DNA of 64,000 nucleotides, taken from NCBI GenBank assembly GCA_018402665.1, contig JAGYIN010000002.1:163879-227878 (forward strand), read 5' to 3'. A program made the translations under genes and the position numbers. Source of the stretch: Schleiferiaceae bacterium (GTDB lineage Bacteria > Bacteroidota > Bacteroidia > Flavobacteriales > Schleiferiaceae). A model generated the notes under the pieces. The model saw only the letters and a list, made by a program, of their open reading frames with translations, ran no database searches and was not told the origin of the DNA. This document shows, in pieces, positions 1 to 9,229 of the stretch (positions within the stretch are counted from its first letter, which is position 1; each line of letters starts with the position of its first letter).

Positions 1-1737
1 GATAATTTGATCAGTACGGGTAACTTCCTTGAGAACCATGGTCCTATCATGCTTCCTATGATGATCGCTGGTGTAGGAATTATTTTCTCCATCATCGGAA
101 CGTTCTTCATTCGCATTAAAGACAACAATGCTAAAGAGCCGGAAGTACAGCGTGCATTGAACATGGGTAACTGGGTATCTATCATCCTTACGGGTATCGG
201 TTCATACGTATTGATCCAAATGCTTCTACCTGAAACATTGAGCATGAAGTTCTTTGGTGAAGGTTTTAAAGACGTTACACGCAATGCCGTATTCGGTGCG
301 GTTATCGTAGGTCTCGTAGTAGGTGCGTTAATTTCTTACTTCACTGAGTATTACACAGGATTGGGTAAAAAACCAATTTTAGATATCGTTCAAAAATCAG
401 CTACAGGTGCTGCGACAAATATCATCGCCGGTTTGGGAGTAGGTATGATTTCAACTTTCGCACCGATCCTTCTTTTCGCTGCTGCGATCTGGTCTTCGTA
501 TGCTTTTGCAGGCTTCTATGGCGTTGCTATTGCAGCTTCTGCAATGATGGCAACGACTGCCATGCAGTTGGCTATTGATGCCTTCGGTCCTATCGCGGAC
601 AACGCGGGTGGTATTGCTGAAATGAGTGACTTACCGGACGAAGTACGCGAGCGTACAGATATCCTGGATTCTGTAGGTAATACTACTGCGGCAATCGGTA
701 AAGGTTTTGCGATCGCTTCTGCTGCATTGACGGCATTGGCATTGTTCGCTGCCTTCGTAACCTTCACAGGTATTGACGGTATCAACATCTTTAAAGCACC
801 TGTACTTGCGATGCTATTCGTTGGAGGTATGGTGCCGGTCGTATTCTCTGCTCTTGCAATGAATGCAGTAGGTAAAGCGGCCATGGAAATGGTGAAAGAA
901 GTACGTCGTCAGTTTAAAGAGATTCCAGGAATTATGGAATACAAAGCTGAGCCTGAGTACGACAAGTGTGTTGCCATCTCTACAGAGGCTTCTTTGAAAG
1001 AAATGATGTTGCCGGGTGCGATGACTATTATCTTCCCATTGGTGGTAGCCTTCTTACCTATGGCCTTTGGTTATACGGGTCAAGAAGCTGCTGAAATGCT
1101 AGGTGGTTATATGGCCGGTGTTGCTGTATCAGGTGTGCTTTGGGCAATCTTCCAAAACAATGCTGGTGGTGCTTGGGACAACGCTAAGAAGTCCTTCGAG
1201 GCCGGTGTTATGATTGATGGTGAAATGACCTACAAAGGTTCTGAAGCACACAAAGCTGCAGTTACGGGTGATACCGTAGGTGATCCGTTTAAGGATACTT
1301 CAGGTCCATCGATGAACATCTTGATTAAATTGACATGTTTGGTAGGTCTTGTGATCGCACCAATCTTAGGAGACGGACACGATACACACAGTGAAGTTGC
1401 AACAGCAGCACCTGTGGAACTTCGTCAAGAAGTAATGAAAATGAAGCTCAAAGGTGTTGATGCGAATGTTCATGGTCCAGTGTTCCAGGGTCTCGTTAAA
1501 GTCGCCATGGATGTAACTGTTGATAGCGATCGTGTTACTGAGGCTGTGATGAACTTGACCGCTGAGGACGGTGCATTTGAAGCCACATTCAGCAGTGTAG
1601 AAGGCATTTTCGACGGCATGATGTTTCATGCTTCAGGTACCGTAACTACGAAAGACGATACACAGTTTAATGCGGATGTGGATTTCCACCGCAATGAAAA
1701 TGGTGATGTAATCGAATTCAATATTGCTATTCACTAG
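1..1737 (+). CDS. hppA: Membrane-bound ion-translocating pyrophosphatase, 3' part (5' end outside window)
   Basis: Hydrolyses pyrophosphate and uses the energy to pump H+ or Na+ across the inner membrane. The reading frame is open from base 1 with no convincing start (the first candidate is a TTG at 7), so the N-terminal third, including the first catalytic Asp-rich loop, lies upstream. The visible part holds many transmembrane helices, the conserved DAFGPIADNAGGIAEM loop, GNTTAAIGKG, and GDPFKDTSGPSMN before the last helix. Ala after GNTT (rather than Lys) is the family mark of K+-dependent enzymes. H+ versus Na+ specificity cannot be judged because the deciding helix is missing. After the last helix there is an unusual extension of about 115 residues, described in the findings. 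Confidence 0.95.
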   Translation, partial: DNLISTGNFLENHGPIMLPMMIAGVGIIFSIIGTFFIRIKDNNAKEPEVQRALNMGNWVSIILTGIGSYVLIQMLLPETLSMKFFGEGFKDVTRNAVFGAVIVGLVVGALISYFTEYYTGLGKKPILDIVQKSATGAATNIIAGLGVGMISTFAPILLFAAAIWSSYAFAGFYGVAIAASAMMATTAMQLAIDAFGPIADNAGGIAEMSDLPDEVRERTDILDSVGNTTAAIGKGFAIASAALTALALFAAFVTFTGIDGINIFKAPVLAMLFVGGMVPVVFSALAMNAVGKAAMEMVKEVRRQFKEIPGIMEYKAEPEYDKCVAISTEASLKEMMLPGAMTIIFPLVVAFLPMAFGYTGQEAAEMLGGYMAGVAVSGVLWAIFQNNAGGAWDNAKKSFEAGVMIDGEMTYKGSEAHKAAVTGDTVGDPFKDTSGPSMNILIKLTCLVGLVIAPILGDGHDTHSEVATAAPVELRQEVMKMKLKGVDANVHGPVFQGLVKVAMDVTVDSDRVTEAVMNLTAEDGAFEATFSSVEGIFDGMMFHASGTVTTKDDTQFNADVDFHRNENGDVIEFNIAIH

Positions 1738-1761
1738 GCGGCACGCCGCTAGAAATATAAA

Positions 1762-1792
1762 CCCCCGGCGCATCGCGCCGGGGGGTTTTTTT
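1762..1792. terminator. Intrinsic terminator between hppA and M20 peptidase
   Basis: A perfect 10-bp GC-rich stem (1762-1771 with 1775-1784), 3-nt loop, followed by a T run on the plus strand. An AT-rich stretch on the other side may let it also stop the convergent minus-strand peptidase gene. Confidence 0.9.
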
Positions 1793-1798
1793 ATGCCC

Positions 1799-3301
1799 TT
1801 ATTCGGGAAACTTTCCCGCGCTCCACAATTGCATCACTACAGTGTAGAAGTCGACCATGGTATTAAATCCGTTAACAGAAATGCGCTCGTTAGTGCCGTG
1901 AATTCCCCCAACTTCCTCCGCACTTAAAGCGATAGGAAGGAATCGGTAGGTGTTTTGCGCCAGCCCTTCAAAGTTTTTACTGTCCGTTCCGCCAATGGTC
2001 AAATAGGGACTTACCAATGCTTCTGGGAAAACGTGTTTTACAGCCTGACCAAGCTTCACAAAATCCTCATGTTCCGTCGAAGAAGTTGGGCTGGCTCCAC
2101 TGCCAATGTTATTGTAAGGGGCAGCTGTGCCATCGAATTTGCCCGCGAGCGCGGCATAGCGTTCGAGAACGTCCTCGGGAGTAGTGCCCGGTAAAATCCG
2201 GGTGTTGCACACCACACGCGCGCTCGCGGGCACCACATTATCTTTTATTCCAGAAGAAATCATGGTAGCTACTGCTGTGTTATTCGTCAAGGCACGTCCG
2301 GTATGGCTTTGCTGGTAAATGTTCAAGAGGAGCGGCTCTGTTAGAAATCGGTTCGCAAAAACTGATTTTAATGTCCACGGCATTTCTGGTGCGAGATGGG
2401 TAATAAATCCTTCTAATGGAGCTGAAAATTCGGATTGAAAAAGTCCGTCGTTCAGGGCTTCTGTGAAGGCGGCGGCTTTTGTAATTGCGGTTTCGGCGTT
2501 GGGCATGCTACTGTGCCCTCCGGCGACGTTAAAACTTACTTCTACGCTGAGGTAGCCTTTCTCTGCGGTTCCGATAAGCGCCACTGGTGTATCCTTGAGC
2601 CCCGGTATACTTCCAGTAGAAATGATGCCGCCTTCATCTAAAATTGCATCAAAGCGAAGTCCCTTTTCACGGCAATGAGCGGCTACGATTGCCGCTCCGG
2701 CCCTTCCGCCAATCTCTTCATCTTGTCCAAAGCAGAAATACAAATGTTCTTTCGGCTGGAAACCCGAATATGAAAGTGACTCAATGGTTTCCATTAGTGC
2801 AATAAGTGCGCTTTTATCGTCAAGTGTACCCCGACCGTAAATCCACCCTTCTACGCCGCCTGTGGAGTCGGCCACAAAGTCACCGGAGAACGGCGCTGCC
2901 GACCAATCAGTGCTGCTTTTCTTATCTACCGGGACCACATCTTGATGGGCAATAAAGAGGTAGTTTTTAGTTGCCTCATCGGTACCGGGCCAATGCAAGA
3001 GATAGGTATGCGTACTAAAAGTGTCCACTGCTACCGTCTCGAAAACACTGGGGTAAGATGCACGAAGGAATTGGCCAAAGGCGTCAAAAGTAGCCGTATC
3101 CAACATACGAGGATCTTGACTAATGGTCTTGAATTGTATACTCTTCGCCAACCGGTCTTGCGACCCTCGAAGCGGCGGAAATACGACGGCTTCTGTCGGG
3201 ACTTCATAGTACGATTGAATGGACTTTAAGTTCAACAGCGGTACGAGACCAACAAGAACGGCGAATACAAGAATAAGCGTGGATAAAATGTATTTTTTCA
3301 C
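1799..3301 (-). CDS. M20 family metallopeptidase, membrane-anchored (PM20D1/carboxypeptidase S-like)
   Basis: A 500-residue zinc-dependent hydrolase of the M20 family, whose members cleave peptides or N-acyl amino acids. An N-terminal hydrophobic segment (about residues 4-24) suggests a membrane anchor or uncleaved signal. The metal and catalytic motifs are visible: HQD at 119-121, the bridging Asp in GRGTLDDK near 161, QDEE with general base and ligand Glu near 195-196, and a DEGG segment near 218. The start codon is GTG (3299-3301), the best fit to the signal-like N-terminus. The gene is transcribed alone and diverges from the small membrane protein at 3353. The substrate is unknown; similarity to PM20D1 is by overall layout only. 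Confidence 0.88.
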   Translation of the reverse strand: MKKYILSTLILVFAVLVGLVPLLNLKSIQSYYEVPTEAVVFPPLRGSQDRLAKSIQFKTISQDPRMLDTATFDAFGQFLRASYPSVFETVAVDTFSTHTYLLHWPGTDEATKNYLFIAHQDVVPVDKKSSTDWSAAPFSGDFVADSTGGVEGWIYGRGTLDDKSALIALMETIESLSYSGFQPKEHLYFCFGQDEEIGGRAGAAIVAAHCREKGLRFDAILDEGGIISTGSIPGLKDTPVALIGTAEKGYLSVEVSFNVAGGHSSMPNAETAITKAAAFTEALNDGLFQSEFSAPLEGFITHLAPEMPWTLKSVFANRFLTEPLLLNIYQQSHTGRALTNNTAVATMISSGIKDNVVPASARVVCNTRILPGTTPEDVLERYAALAGKFDGTAAPYNNIGSGASPTSSTEHEDFVKLGQAVKHVFPEALVSPYLTIGGTDSKNFEGLAQNTYRFLPIALSAEEVGGIHGTNERISVNGFNTMVDFYTVVMQLWSAGKFPE

Positions 3302-3328
3302 AGTGGAGTAGTGCTTCGTGAGGATTCG

Positions 3329-3336
3329 TAACTTTG
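3329..3336 (+). promoter_or_regulatory. Candidate -7 box (TAnnTTTG) for the gene at 3353
   Basis: TAACTTTG matches the Bacteroidota -7 consensus exactly and ends 16 nt before the start codon. No clear TTG -33 element is seen. Confidence 0.5.
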
Positions 3337-3352
3337 TGAAAAATACGAATAG

Positions 3353-3790
3353 ATGTACACAGGATTACTACACTTGCATCATTGGCTGCCATTTGTCTAC
3401 TTATTGTTGATGTTGGTGGTTTTGGTTCAGAACTTTTTAGTTTGGAAATCGGACATCCCGTTTACGGATAAATTGGCACGTCAAAATAAAATAGCCGTAC
3501 TGCTTACGCATCTTCAGATCACCATAGGATTGATCATGTTGTTTGGGTTTAATCTCGACATGTTCTCTGATATGGGCACGCTGATGGGCGATGCTGCATT
3601 GCGATTTAAATATGTAGAGCACCCGACGACCATGATTTTGGCTGCAGTCCTCATTACGATCGGAAATGCCAAATCGAAGCGTGCGGAAGCGGCTTCGGCA
3701 AAGGCTAAATCTGTGGTAGTTTGGTTCGGTATAGGATTGTTCTTAATAGCCCTTCGCATGCCGTGGGCTGAATTTCTGCAAGGCGCCTAA
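3353..3790 (+). CDS. Small conserved integral membrane protein
   Basis: A 145-residue protein with about four hydrophobic helices (near 9-28, 47-66, 92-106 and 120-137). A His-rich start (HLHHW) and the heme-protein-like look of the helices explain why relatives are sometimes labelled cytochrome b-like, but no defined heme site can be named. It lies 15 bp upstream of hflX on the same strand and probably shares its transcript. Function unknown. I recognise the type from other Bacteroidota but cannot assign a family with certainty. Confidence 0.8.
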   Translation: MYTGLLHLHHWLPFVYLLLMLVVLVQNFLVWKSDIPFTDKLARQNKIAVLLTHLQITIGLIMLFGFNLDMFSDMGTLMGDAALRFKYVEHPTTMILAAVLITIGNAKSKRAEAASAKAKSVVVWFGIGLFLIALRMPWAEFLQGA

Positions 3791-3805
3791 GGGCACTACA
3801 ACTTT

Positions 3806-4999
3806 ATGATTGAGCTTAAGAAAAAGAACACGCTCGAGCGAGAGCGTTGCATTCTTATTGGTATTGTCAACCGCGATCAAGACGAAGAGAAGTCTCGGGA
3901 ATATCTCGAGGAACTTCGCTTTTTGGCCGATACCGCAGGTGCAGATACCATACATATGTTCACTCAGAAGCTGACACAAGCAAACTCTAGAACGTTTCTG
4001 GGTTCTGGGAAAATGGAAGATATCAAAGGGTTTGTTCAGGCAGAGCACATTGATATGATTGTCTTTGATGATGAACTCACTCCATCCCAGCTGAAGAACA
4101 TAGAAGCATTAATGGAGGTGAAGGTCATGGATCGGACAAATTTGATCCTCGATATTTTTGCCGCACGAGCGCAGACCTCTTATGCGAGAACCCAAGTAGA
4201 ATTGGCCCAGTACCAATACCTACTTCCACGTTTGACACGCATGTGGACACACCTCGAACGTCAAAAAGGGGGTATTGGGATGCGTGGTCCGGGGGAAACA
4301 CAGATTGAAACGGACCGTCGTATTATCCAGGAAAAAATTTCTTTACTCAAGAAGAAATTGGCGAAGATTGATGTTCAAATGAGCACACAACGCGGGAACC
4401 GTGGAAAAGTGGTACGTGTTGCTTTAGTCGGCTATACCAACGTAGGAAAAAGTACGCTGCTCAACTTACTTTGTAAGACGGATGTGTTGGCAGAGAATAA
4501 ACTATTTGCTACGCTCGACACGACGGTGCGTAAGATCAACATCGATAACCTACCCCTGTTACTTACGGATACTGTGGGTTTCATCCGGAAACTTCCTACC
4601 CAATTGGTGGAGAGCTTTAAATCGACCCTTGATGAGGTTCGAGAGGCCGACGTTTTACTTCATGTAGTGGATATCAGCCATCCTAGCTTTATGGACCACA
4701 TCGAAAGCGTGAATATCATTCTACAGGAAATTGAAAGTATGGATAAGCCTTGCATCATGGTCTTCAATAAGATTGATGCATTTACCTATAACGAGCCGGA
4801 TGAATTTGACTTAGAGCTTACCGAAGAGAACTACGATTTAGCACAATGGAAGCGTACTTGGATGAATAAAGTAGGCGAACGAGCCGTCTTTATTAGTGCG
4901 CAAGACAAAAATAATATTGATGAACTCAGACAAACCCTGTATCGCGTGGCCGCCGAAATCCACGCTACAAGGTTTCCGTTCAACACCTTTTTATACTAA
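3806..4999 (+). CDS. hflX: Ribosome-associated GTPase HflX
   Basis: A 397-residue GTPase that binds the 50S subunit and splits or rescues stalled ribosomes. It has an N-terminal HflX-specific domain (about 10-115), a linker helical region with the typical GGIGMRGPGETQIE segment, then the G domain with G1 GYTNVGKST near residue 212, G3 DTVGFIRKLP near 254 and G4 NKID near 326. The length matches bacterial HflX. It starts 15 bp after the membrane protein at 3353 and ends 12 bp before maeB, so the three genes likely form one transcription unit. Confidence 0.96.
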   Translation: MIELKKKNTLERERCILIGIVNRDQDEEKSREYLEELRFLADTAGADTIHMFTQKLTQANSRTFLGSGKMEDIKGFVQAEHIDMIVFDDELTPSQLKNIEALMEVKVMDRTNLILDIFAARAQTSYARTQVELAQYQYLLPRLTRMWTHLERQKGGIGMRGPGETQIETDRRIIQEKISLLKKKLAKIDVQMSTQRGNRGKVVRVALVGYTNVGKSTLLNLLCKTDVLAENKLFATLDTTVRKINIDNLPLLLTDTVGFIRKLPTQLVESFKSTLDEVREADVLLHVVDISHPSFMDHIESVNIILQEIESMDKPCIMVFNKIDAFTYNEPDEFDLELTEENYDLAQWKRTWMNKVGERAVFISAQDKNNIDELRQTLYRVAAEIHATRFPFNTFLY

Positions 5000-5011
5000 T
5001 TTTCACTCATT

Positions 5012-7291
5012 ATGAGTCAAAGACCTATTAAAAAGAAGGATAGCCTTCACTACCACCAAATGCCTAAACCAGGTAAAATCGAGGTAGTACCTACAAAGCC
5101 TTCTAATTCGCAACGCGACCTGAGTATAGCGTATTCACCTGGCGTAGCCGACCCGTGTTTGGAAATTGCTGCAAATCCTGAAGACGTCTATAAGTATACA
5201 GCGAAGGGGAATTTAGTAGCAGTAATTACGAACGGAACGGCCGTATTAGGTTTGGGTGATATCGGTCCAGAAGCCTCAAAGCCGGTAATGGAAGGTAAGG
5301 GCGTGCTTTTCAAGATTTTCGCAGATATCGATGTGTTTGATCTTGAATTGGATGCAAATGATCCGGATAAATTTATAGAAACGGTAAAGGCGGTTGCCCC
5401 AACCTTTGGAGGAATCAACCTCGAGGATATTAAAGCACCGGATTGTTTCTACATTGAGCAACGACTCAAGGAAGAATTGGACATTCCTATCATGCACGAC
5501 GATCAGCACGGCACGGCTATTATTACTGCTGCTGCGCTGCTGAATGCGCTAGAGATTTCTGAAAAGAAGATTGAGAAAGTAAAGGTAGTATTTAACGGAG
5601 CGGGTGCTTCTGCCATTTCTTGTGCGAAGTTGTATTTGGCCCTAGGTGTGAAGCCAGAGAACTTATTCATGTGTGATTCCAAAGGACTCATCATTACCTC
5701 TCGTGGTGTACTGACTCCGGAAAAGGAAATCTTTGCGAAAGATCATAAGGAAGCAAAGCTGGCAGATCTAATGAAAGGTGCGGATGTATTCGTCGGCCTT
5801 TCAAAAGGTGGTATAGTATCGAAAGCTATGGTGAAAAGTATGGCCCCGAACCCTATCGTCTTCGCTTTAGCTAATCCAGACCCAGAGATTACCTATGAAG
5901 ATGCTCTGGACGCTCGTGAGGATATCATTATGGCCACTGGACGTAGCGATAACCCGAACCAGGTGAACAATGTACTGGGCTTTCCATTCATTTTCCGTGG
6001 CGCTTTAGATGTTCGTGCGACGAAGATTAATGAGGAAATGAAATTGGCCGCTGTTCGTGCCATTGCAGAACTAGCGAAAGAGCCCGTACCGGAGATAGTG
6101 AACCTCGCTTATGCGGAAAGTAATTTAACTTTTGGTCACACGTATATTATTCCGAAGCCTTTTGATCCACGTTTGATCACGACCGTTGCCCCTGCCGTTG
6201 CTCGCGCAGCTATGGAAAGTGGTGTAGCGAAGGCTCCCATTACGAATTGGAAGGCATACAGTCGTGAATTGAGCGACCGCTTGGGCCGCGATGATAAGTT
6301 CATTCGTCTGTTGAATGAAAATGCGCGCAGTCATCCGCAGCGTATTGTCTTCACCGAAGGTGATAATTACCGCATACTGAAGGCAGCGGAAATCTTGATA
6401 AGCAATGGGGTTGCAAAACCTATTCTATTGGGGTCAAAAGAAAAAATGGAAGCCATTATTGACGAATTCCAGTTGGAACTTCAAGAAGCGGAATTTATTG
6501 ATGTCACAGCTGATAGTGCGGGTCGCGAGGCGTACGCAGCTCAGATGTACGAATTTAGAAAACGCAGAGGCTGGACCATGGGCGAATGCCGCTCTAAAAT
6601 TAAATCGCGCGAATACTATGGAAACATGATGCTCCGTGATGGTGGTGCAGATGCTTTAATTAGTGGTTTGACCGTGAAGTACCCAACAGCCTTACGTCCT
6701 ATTCTTCGTATTATCGGGATGGAGGAAGGAATGCGCAAAGCGGCCGGAATGTATATTCTTTTGAGTAAGCGTGGTCCCATGTTCTTCGCTGACACCACTA
6801 TTAATTTAGATCCTACCGTTGAAGATTTGGTTCAGATGGTGTTGAATGTTGCAGATACCGTAAAGCGTACGAACATCGTCCCGAAAGTGGTACTGTTAAG
6901 CTATTCTAATTTCGGGTCTTCAAACGGACCGGATGCGCGCAAAATGGCCCAGGCCAGTGCGATTCTTCGCAAAGAGCATCCCGATTTGATTGTCGATGGT
7001 GAAATGCAAGCAAATTTCGCTTTGGAGCCGGAATTATTGAAAGAAAGTTTCCCGTTTTCAGATCTGGTAGGGCACCAAGCGAATGTGTTTATTTTCCCGA
7101 ACCTTGCAGCAGGAAACATTACCTATAAAATGCTTCAGAGCTTTGGTGCGGCTGAGGCCATAGGTCCGATGTTGATTGGCACAAAGCGCAGTGCGCATGT
7201 ATTGCAATTGGGCGCATCTGTTCGCGAGATTGTGAACATGGCGACTTTAGCGGCTGTGGATGCACGCAATAGAAAAGTGAAAAAAGGCTAG
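5012..7291 (+). CDS. maeB: NADP-dependent malic enzyme with C-terminal phosphotransacetylase-like domain
   Basis: Oxidative decarboxylation of malate to pyruvate, giving NADPH. At 759 residues it is the long two-domain form. The N-terminal malic domain shows the YSPGVADPC segment, GLGDIGPEASKPVMEGK, the acidic metal site around FADIDVFD and HDDQHGTA. The nucleotide-binding fold is marked by NGAGASAISCAKL. From about residue 430 to the end there is a phosphate acetyl/butyryltransferase domain, which in this family is regulatory rather than catalytic. It ends in a shared CTAG with the convergent gene at 7288, leaving no room for an intrinsic terminator. Confidence 0.96.
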   Translation: MSQRPIKKKDSLHYHQMPKPGKIEVVPTKPSNSQRDLSIAYSPGVADPCLEIAANPEDVYKYTAKGNLVAVITNGTAVLGLGDIGPEASKPVMEGKGVLFKIFADIDVFDLELDANDPDKFIETVKAVAPTFGGINLEDIKAPDCFYIEQRLKEELDIPIMHDDQHGTAIITAAALLNALEISEKKIEKVKVVFNGAGASAISCAKLYLALGVKPENLFMCDSKGLIITSRGVLTPEKEIFAKDHKEAKLADLMKGADVFVGLSKGGIVSKAMVKSMAPNPIVFALANPDPEITYEDALDAREDIIMATGRSDNPNQVNNVLGFPFIFRGALDVRATKINEEMKLAAVRAIAELAKEPVPEIVNLAYAESNLTFGHTYIIPKPFDPRLITTVAPAVARAAMESGVAKAPITNWKAYSRELSDRLGRDDKFIRLLNENARSHPQRIVFTEGDNYRILKAAEILISNGVAKPILLGSKEKMEAIIDEFQLELQEAEFIDVTADSAGREAYAAQMYEFRKRRGWTMGECRSKIKSREYYGNMMLRDGGADALISGLTVKYPTALRPILRIIGMEEGMRKAAGMYILLSKRGPMFFADTTINLDPTVEDLVQMVLNVADTVKRTNIVPKVVLLSYSNFGSSNGPDARKMAQASAILRKEHPDLIVDGEMQANFALEPELLKESFPFSDLVGHQANVFIFPNLAAGNITYKMLQSFGAAEAIGPMLIGTKRSAHVLQLGASVREIVNMATLAAVDARNRKVKKG

Positions 7292-8007
7292 CCTAAACTG
7301 TAGAGTAGCGGGCGTGAAGGTGCGGCGTCGTTTTCAAGCGGTGCTACCTGAAGCAATAAGGCATAGGGACCATCGGCTACGGCCGGTGGTACATAAACAA
7401 GCTCCGTAATGGTGCGGTGCAGGGACTCCTCAGGTTGTGGTCCCCAAAAGGCATGATGACAAGCAAGTGCTCCGCCATCCTCTTCCTGGTCTACACTGGG
7501 TTGATCAATGATTAAATGATCCACCCCTTGCTCACGGAGAAAACTACCGATGGCTGCTTCGAGATACGGCCAGTCGGTTCCACTATATGATTTTACGCGA
7601 GGATCATCCCCTTCATTGGTTCTGAATACCACAGATCTTGCAGCGAAGGTCCAGCCCTTTGCTTCGGCTTGAGCCCAAATCGCGCGAAAGTCTTCAAAAC
7701 GAACACGTCCTTCTTGAGGCCTAAGTGTGAGCACGAGCGATTTCGTCATGAAATCGCGAAAATGCGCGTTGATACTATGGCGTTTTTCGGTGATATGCCC
7801 GGCAGTTTCGGTATGTGTGCCGTGGGCGTGCGGGTTGAACTGAACGTTGAAAAAATTGACACTACCACCTTGCGCAACACTTCCGGTCCATTCCCCCAAC
7901 ACCACCGGTGAAAAGTGCGGTGCGTCTATATACCATGCTCGCGCAACATCACTTACAGCTAAGCTTAAATCTGCGATGGGTTCGGAAAAATCAATAGTTA
8001 ATTTCAT
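7288..8007 (-). CDS. Cyclase family protein (kynurenine formamidase-like metal hydrolase)
   Basis: About 239 residues of the putative cyclase/kynurenine formamidase superfamily. The signature HAHGTHTETAGH is visible near residue 58 and corresponds to the family HxGTHxDxPxH metal site, with Glu in place of the usual Asp. I prefer the ATG at 8005-8007 (MKLTIDFSEP); an upstream in-frame ATG at 8025 would add six residues. Substrate unknown: with no other tryptophan-catabolism gene nearby, a true KynB role is only one possibility. It is convergent with maeB and overlaps it by 4 bp. Confidence 0.82.
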   Translation of the reverse strand: MKLTIDFSEPIADLSLAVSDVARAWYIDAPHFSPVVLGEWTGSVAQGGSVNFFNVQFNPHAHGTHTETAGHITEKRHSINAHFRDFMTKSLVLTLRPQEGRVRFEDFRAIWAQAEAKGWTFAARSVVFRTNEGDDPRVKSYSGTDWPYLEAAIGSFLREQGVDHLIIDQPSVDQEEDGGALACHHAFWGPQPEESLHRTITELVYVPPAVADGPYALLLQVAPLENDAAPSRPLLYSLG

Positions 8008-8089
8008 ACTGCACGGTAGGGCCAAATGCTGGTAGTCCTAGGGATTTAGTTTTATTTTCAAGATACGCTCTTTTCAGAGAATAGGGATT

Positions 8090-9229
8090 TTAGTCCGCAT
8101 CAGGACTTATAAATAGTTCGGCAATGATGGCGTCGCTTTGCATCCAATACTCAGGGGGTATGGTGAAACCTTTTTCTGAACACTTCAGCAGGCCTATCGC
8201 TTCGGATTTTTTAACGCTTTGCCGTACATGTTCTAGCAGTGTGGGGTCCATACCGAAGGGTACATCACTTTCCCAAAGAAAACCCTTGGCGGTTCTCAGT
8301 CGAACCATGAGCCGCTCATTGAGCAGATCTATTAAAGTAAGCTCCTCGCTAGGCACTTCCGCCCCTTGAGCGTATAAGGTGTTGTTTGAAACGTTCCACC
8401 AGCGTTTCTTACCGCAGAAGGAGTGTGCACCAGGACCGATTCCTAGATACGGTTGACCACTCCAATAATGGCTGTTGTGTCGGCTGTATTTATCGGGTTG
8501 AGCGAAATTTGAGAGTTCATAATGCGTGTACCCTTGTTCCGAAGCCCATGCGCGCAAGGCCTCAAATTGGGCAACAATAACCTCGTCTGAAGGCAGGGTG
8601 GTTTTTCCGGAGCGCACATTGTGGTAGAGTACAGTTTTCTCTTCAACAGTGAGCGCATAGCAGCTGAGGTGCGGTGGAAGGTAGGTGGCCAATTGGTCCA
8701 ATTGACGCGTCCAACTTTCCACAGTGCTCCCAGGTATTCCGTACATAAAGTCTACGCTGTAATTCCGAATAGGACCATCAGCGATCCATTCCAAACATTG
8801 GACGGAATGGGATGCATCGTGTGCTCTGTTCATGGATTGCAGTTCACGGTTATTAAAACTCTGTAGACCTATGCTTAATCGGGTTATCCCTATACTGTGC
8901 CATGTCTCCAGATTTTCTGGCGTAATGTCGTCCGGATTGGCTTCTAGAGTGATTTCTGCCGCCGTATTAAAAGAAAATAGTGCCTGTGCCTTCGCAATAA
9001 GTTGGGCAAGATCCGCCACTGCTAAAAAGCTGGGGGTTCCGCCGCCAAAGTAAAGACTATTGATCCGACTGCCTTTCCAGGGTTCTTGCTGCGCACGTTT
9101 TGCCAGTTCCGCATGCATGGCCTTCACCACTGCAGCTTCCGTCGAACGTTGTGTTGAAAAATGAAAGTCACAATAGTGACAGGCTTGCTTGCAATAGGGG
9201 ATGTGTAAATAAAGTGTGGTCGTATTCAT
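8090..9229 (-). CDS. hemW: Radical SAM heme chaperone HemW (coproporphyrinogen III oxidase-like)
   Basis: A radical SAM protein of the HemN/HemW family, most likely a heme-trafficking chaperone rather than the oxygen-independent coproporphyrinogen oxidase. The CxxxCxxC cluster motif is at the extreme N-terminus (Cys13, Cys17, Cys20) without the longer N-terminal region of true HemN. GGGTPS follows near residue 63, and the HemN C-terminal domain fills the last 100 residues. I chose the ATG at 9227-9229 over an in-frame TTG one codon earlier. This ATG shares a base with the stop codon of the histidine kinase (TGATG), implying translational coupling. Confidence 0.9.
   Translation of the reverse strand: MNTTTLYLHIPYCKQACHYCDFHFSTQRSTEAAVVKAMHAELAKRAQQEPWKGSRINSLYFGGGTPSFLAVADLAQLIAKAQALFSFNTAAEITLEANPDDITPENLETWHSIGITRLSIGLQSFNNRELQSMNRAHDASHSVQCLEWIADGPIRNYSVDFMYGIPGSTVESWTRQLDQLATYLPPHLSCYALTVEEKTVLYHNVRSGKTTLPSDEVIVAQFEALRAWASEQGYTHYELSNFAQPDKYSRHNSHYWSGQPYLGIGPGAHSFCGKKRWWNVSNNTLYAQGAEVPSEELTLIDLLNERLMVRLRTAKGFLWESDVPFGMDPTLLEHVRQSVKKSEAIGLLKCSEKGFTIPPEYWMQSDAIIAELFISPDAD

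Noticed and set aside
516..884. Minus-strand 122-residue frame inside the pyrophosphatase gene
   Set aside because: A shadow of the hppA coding frame; Ala/Ser/Thr-rich composition is that of antisense membrane-protein codons.
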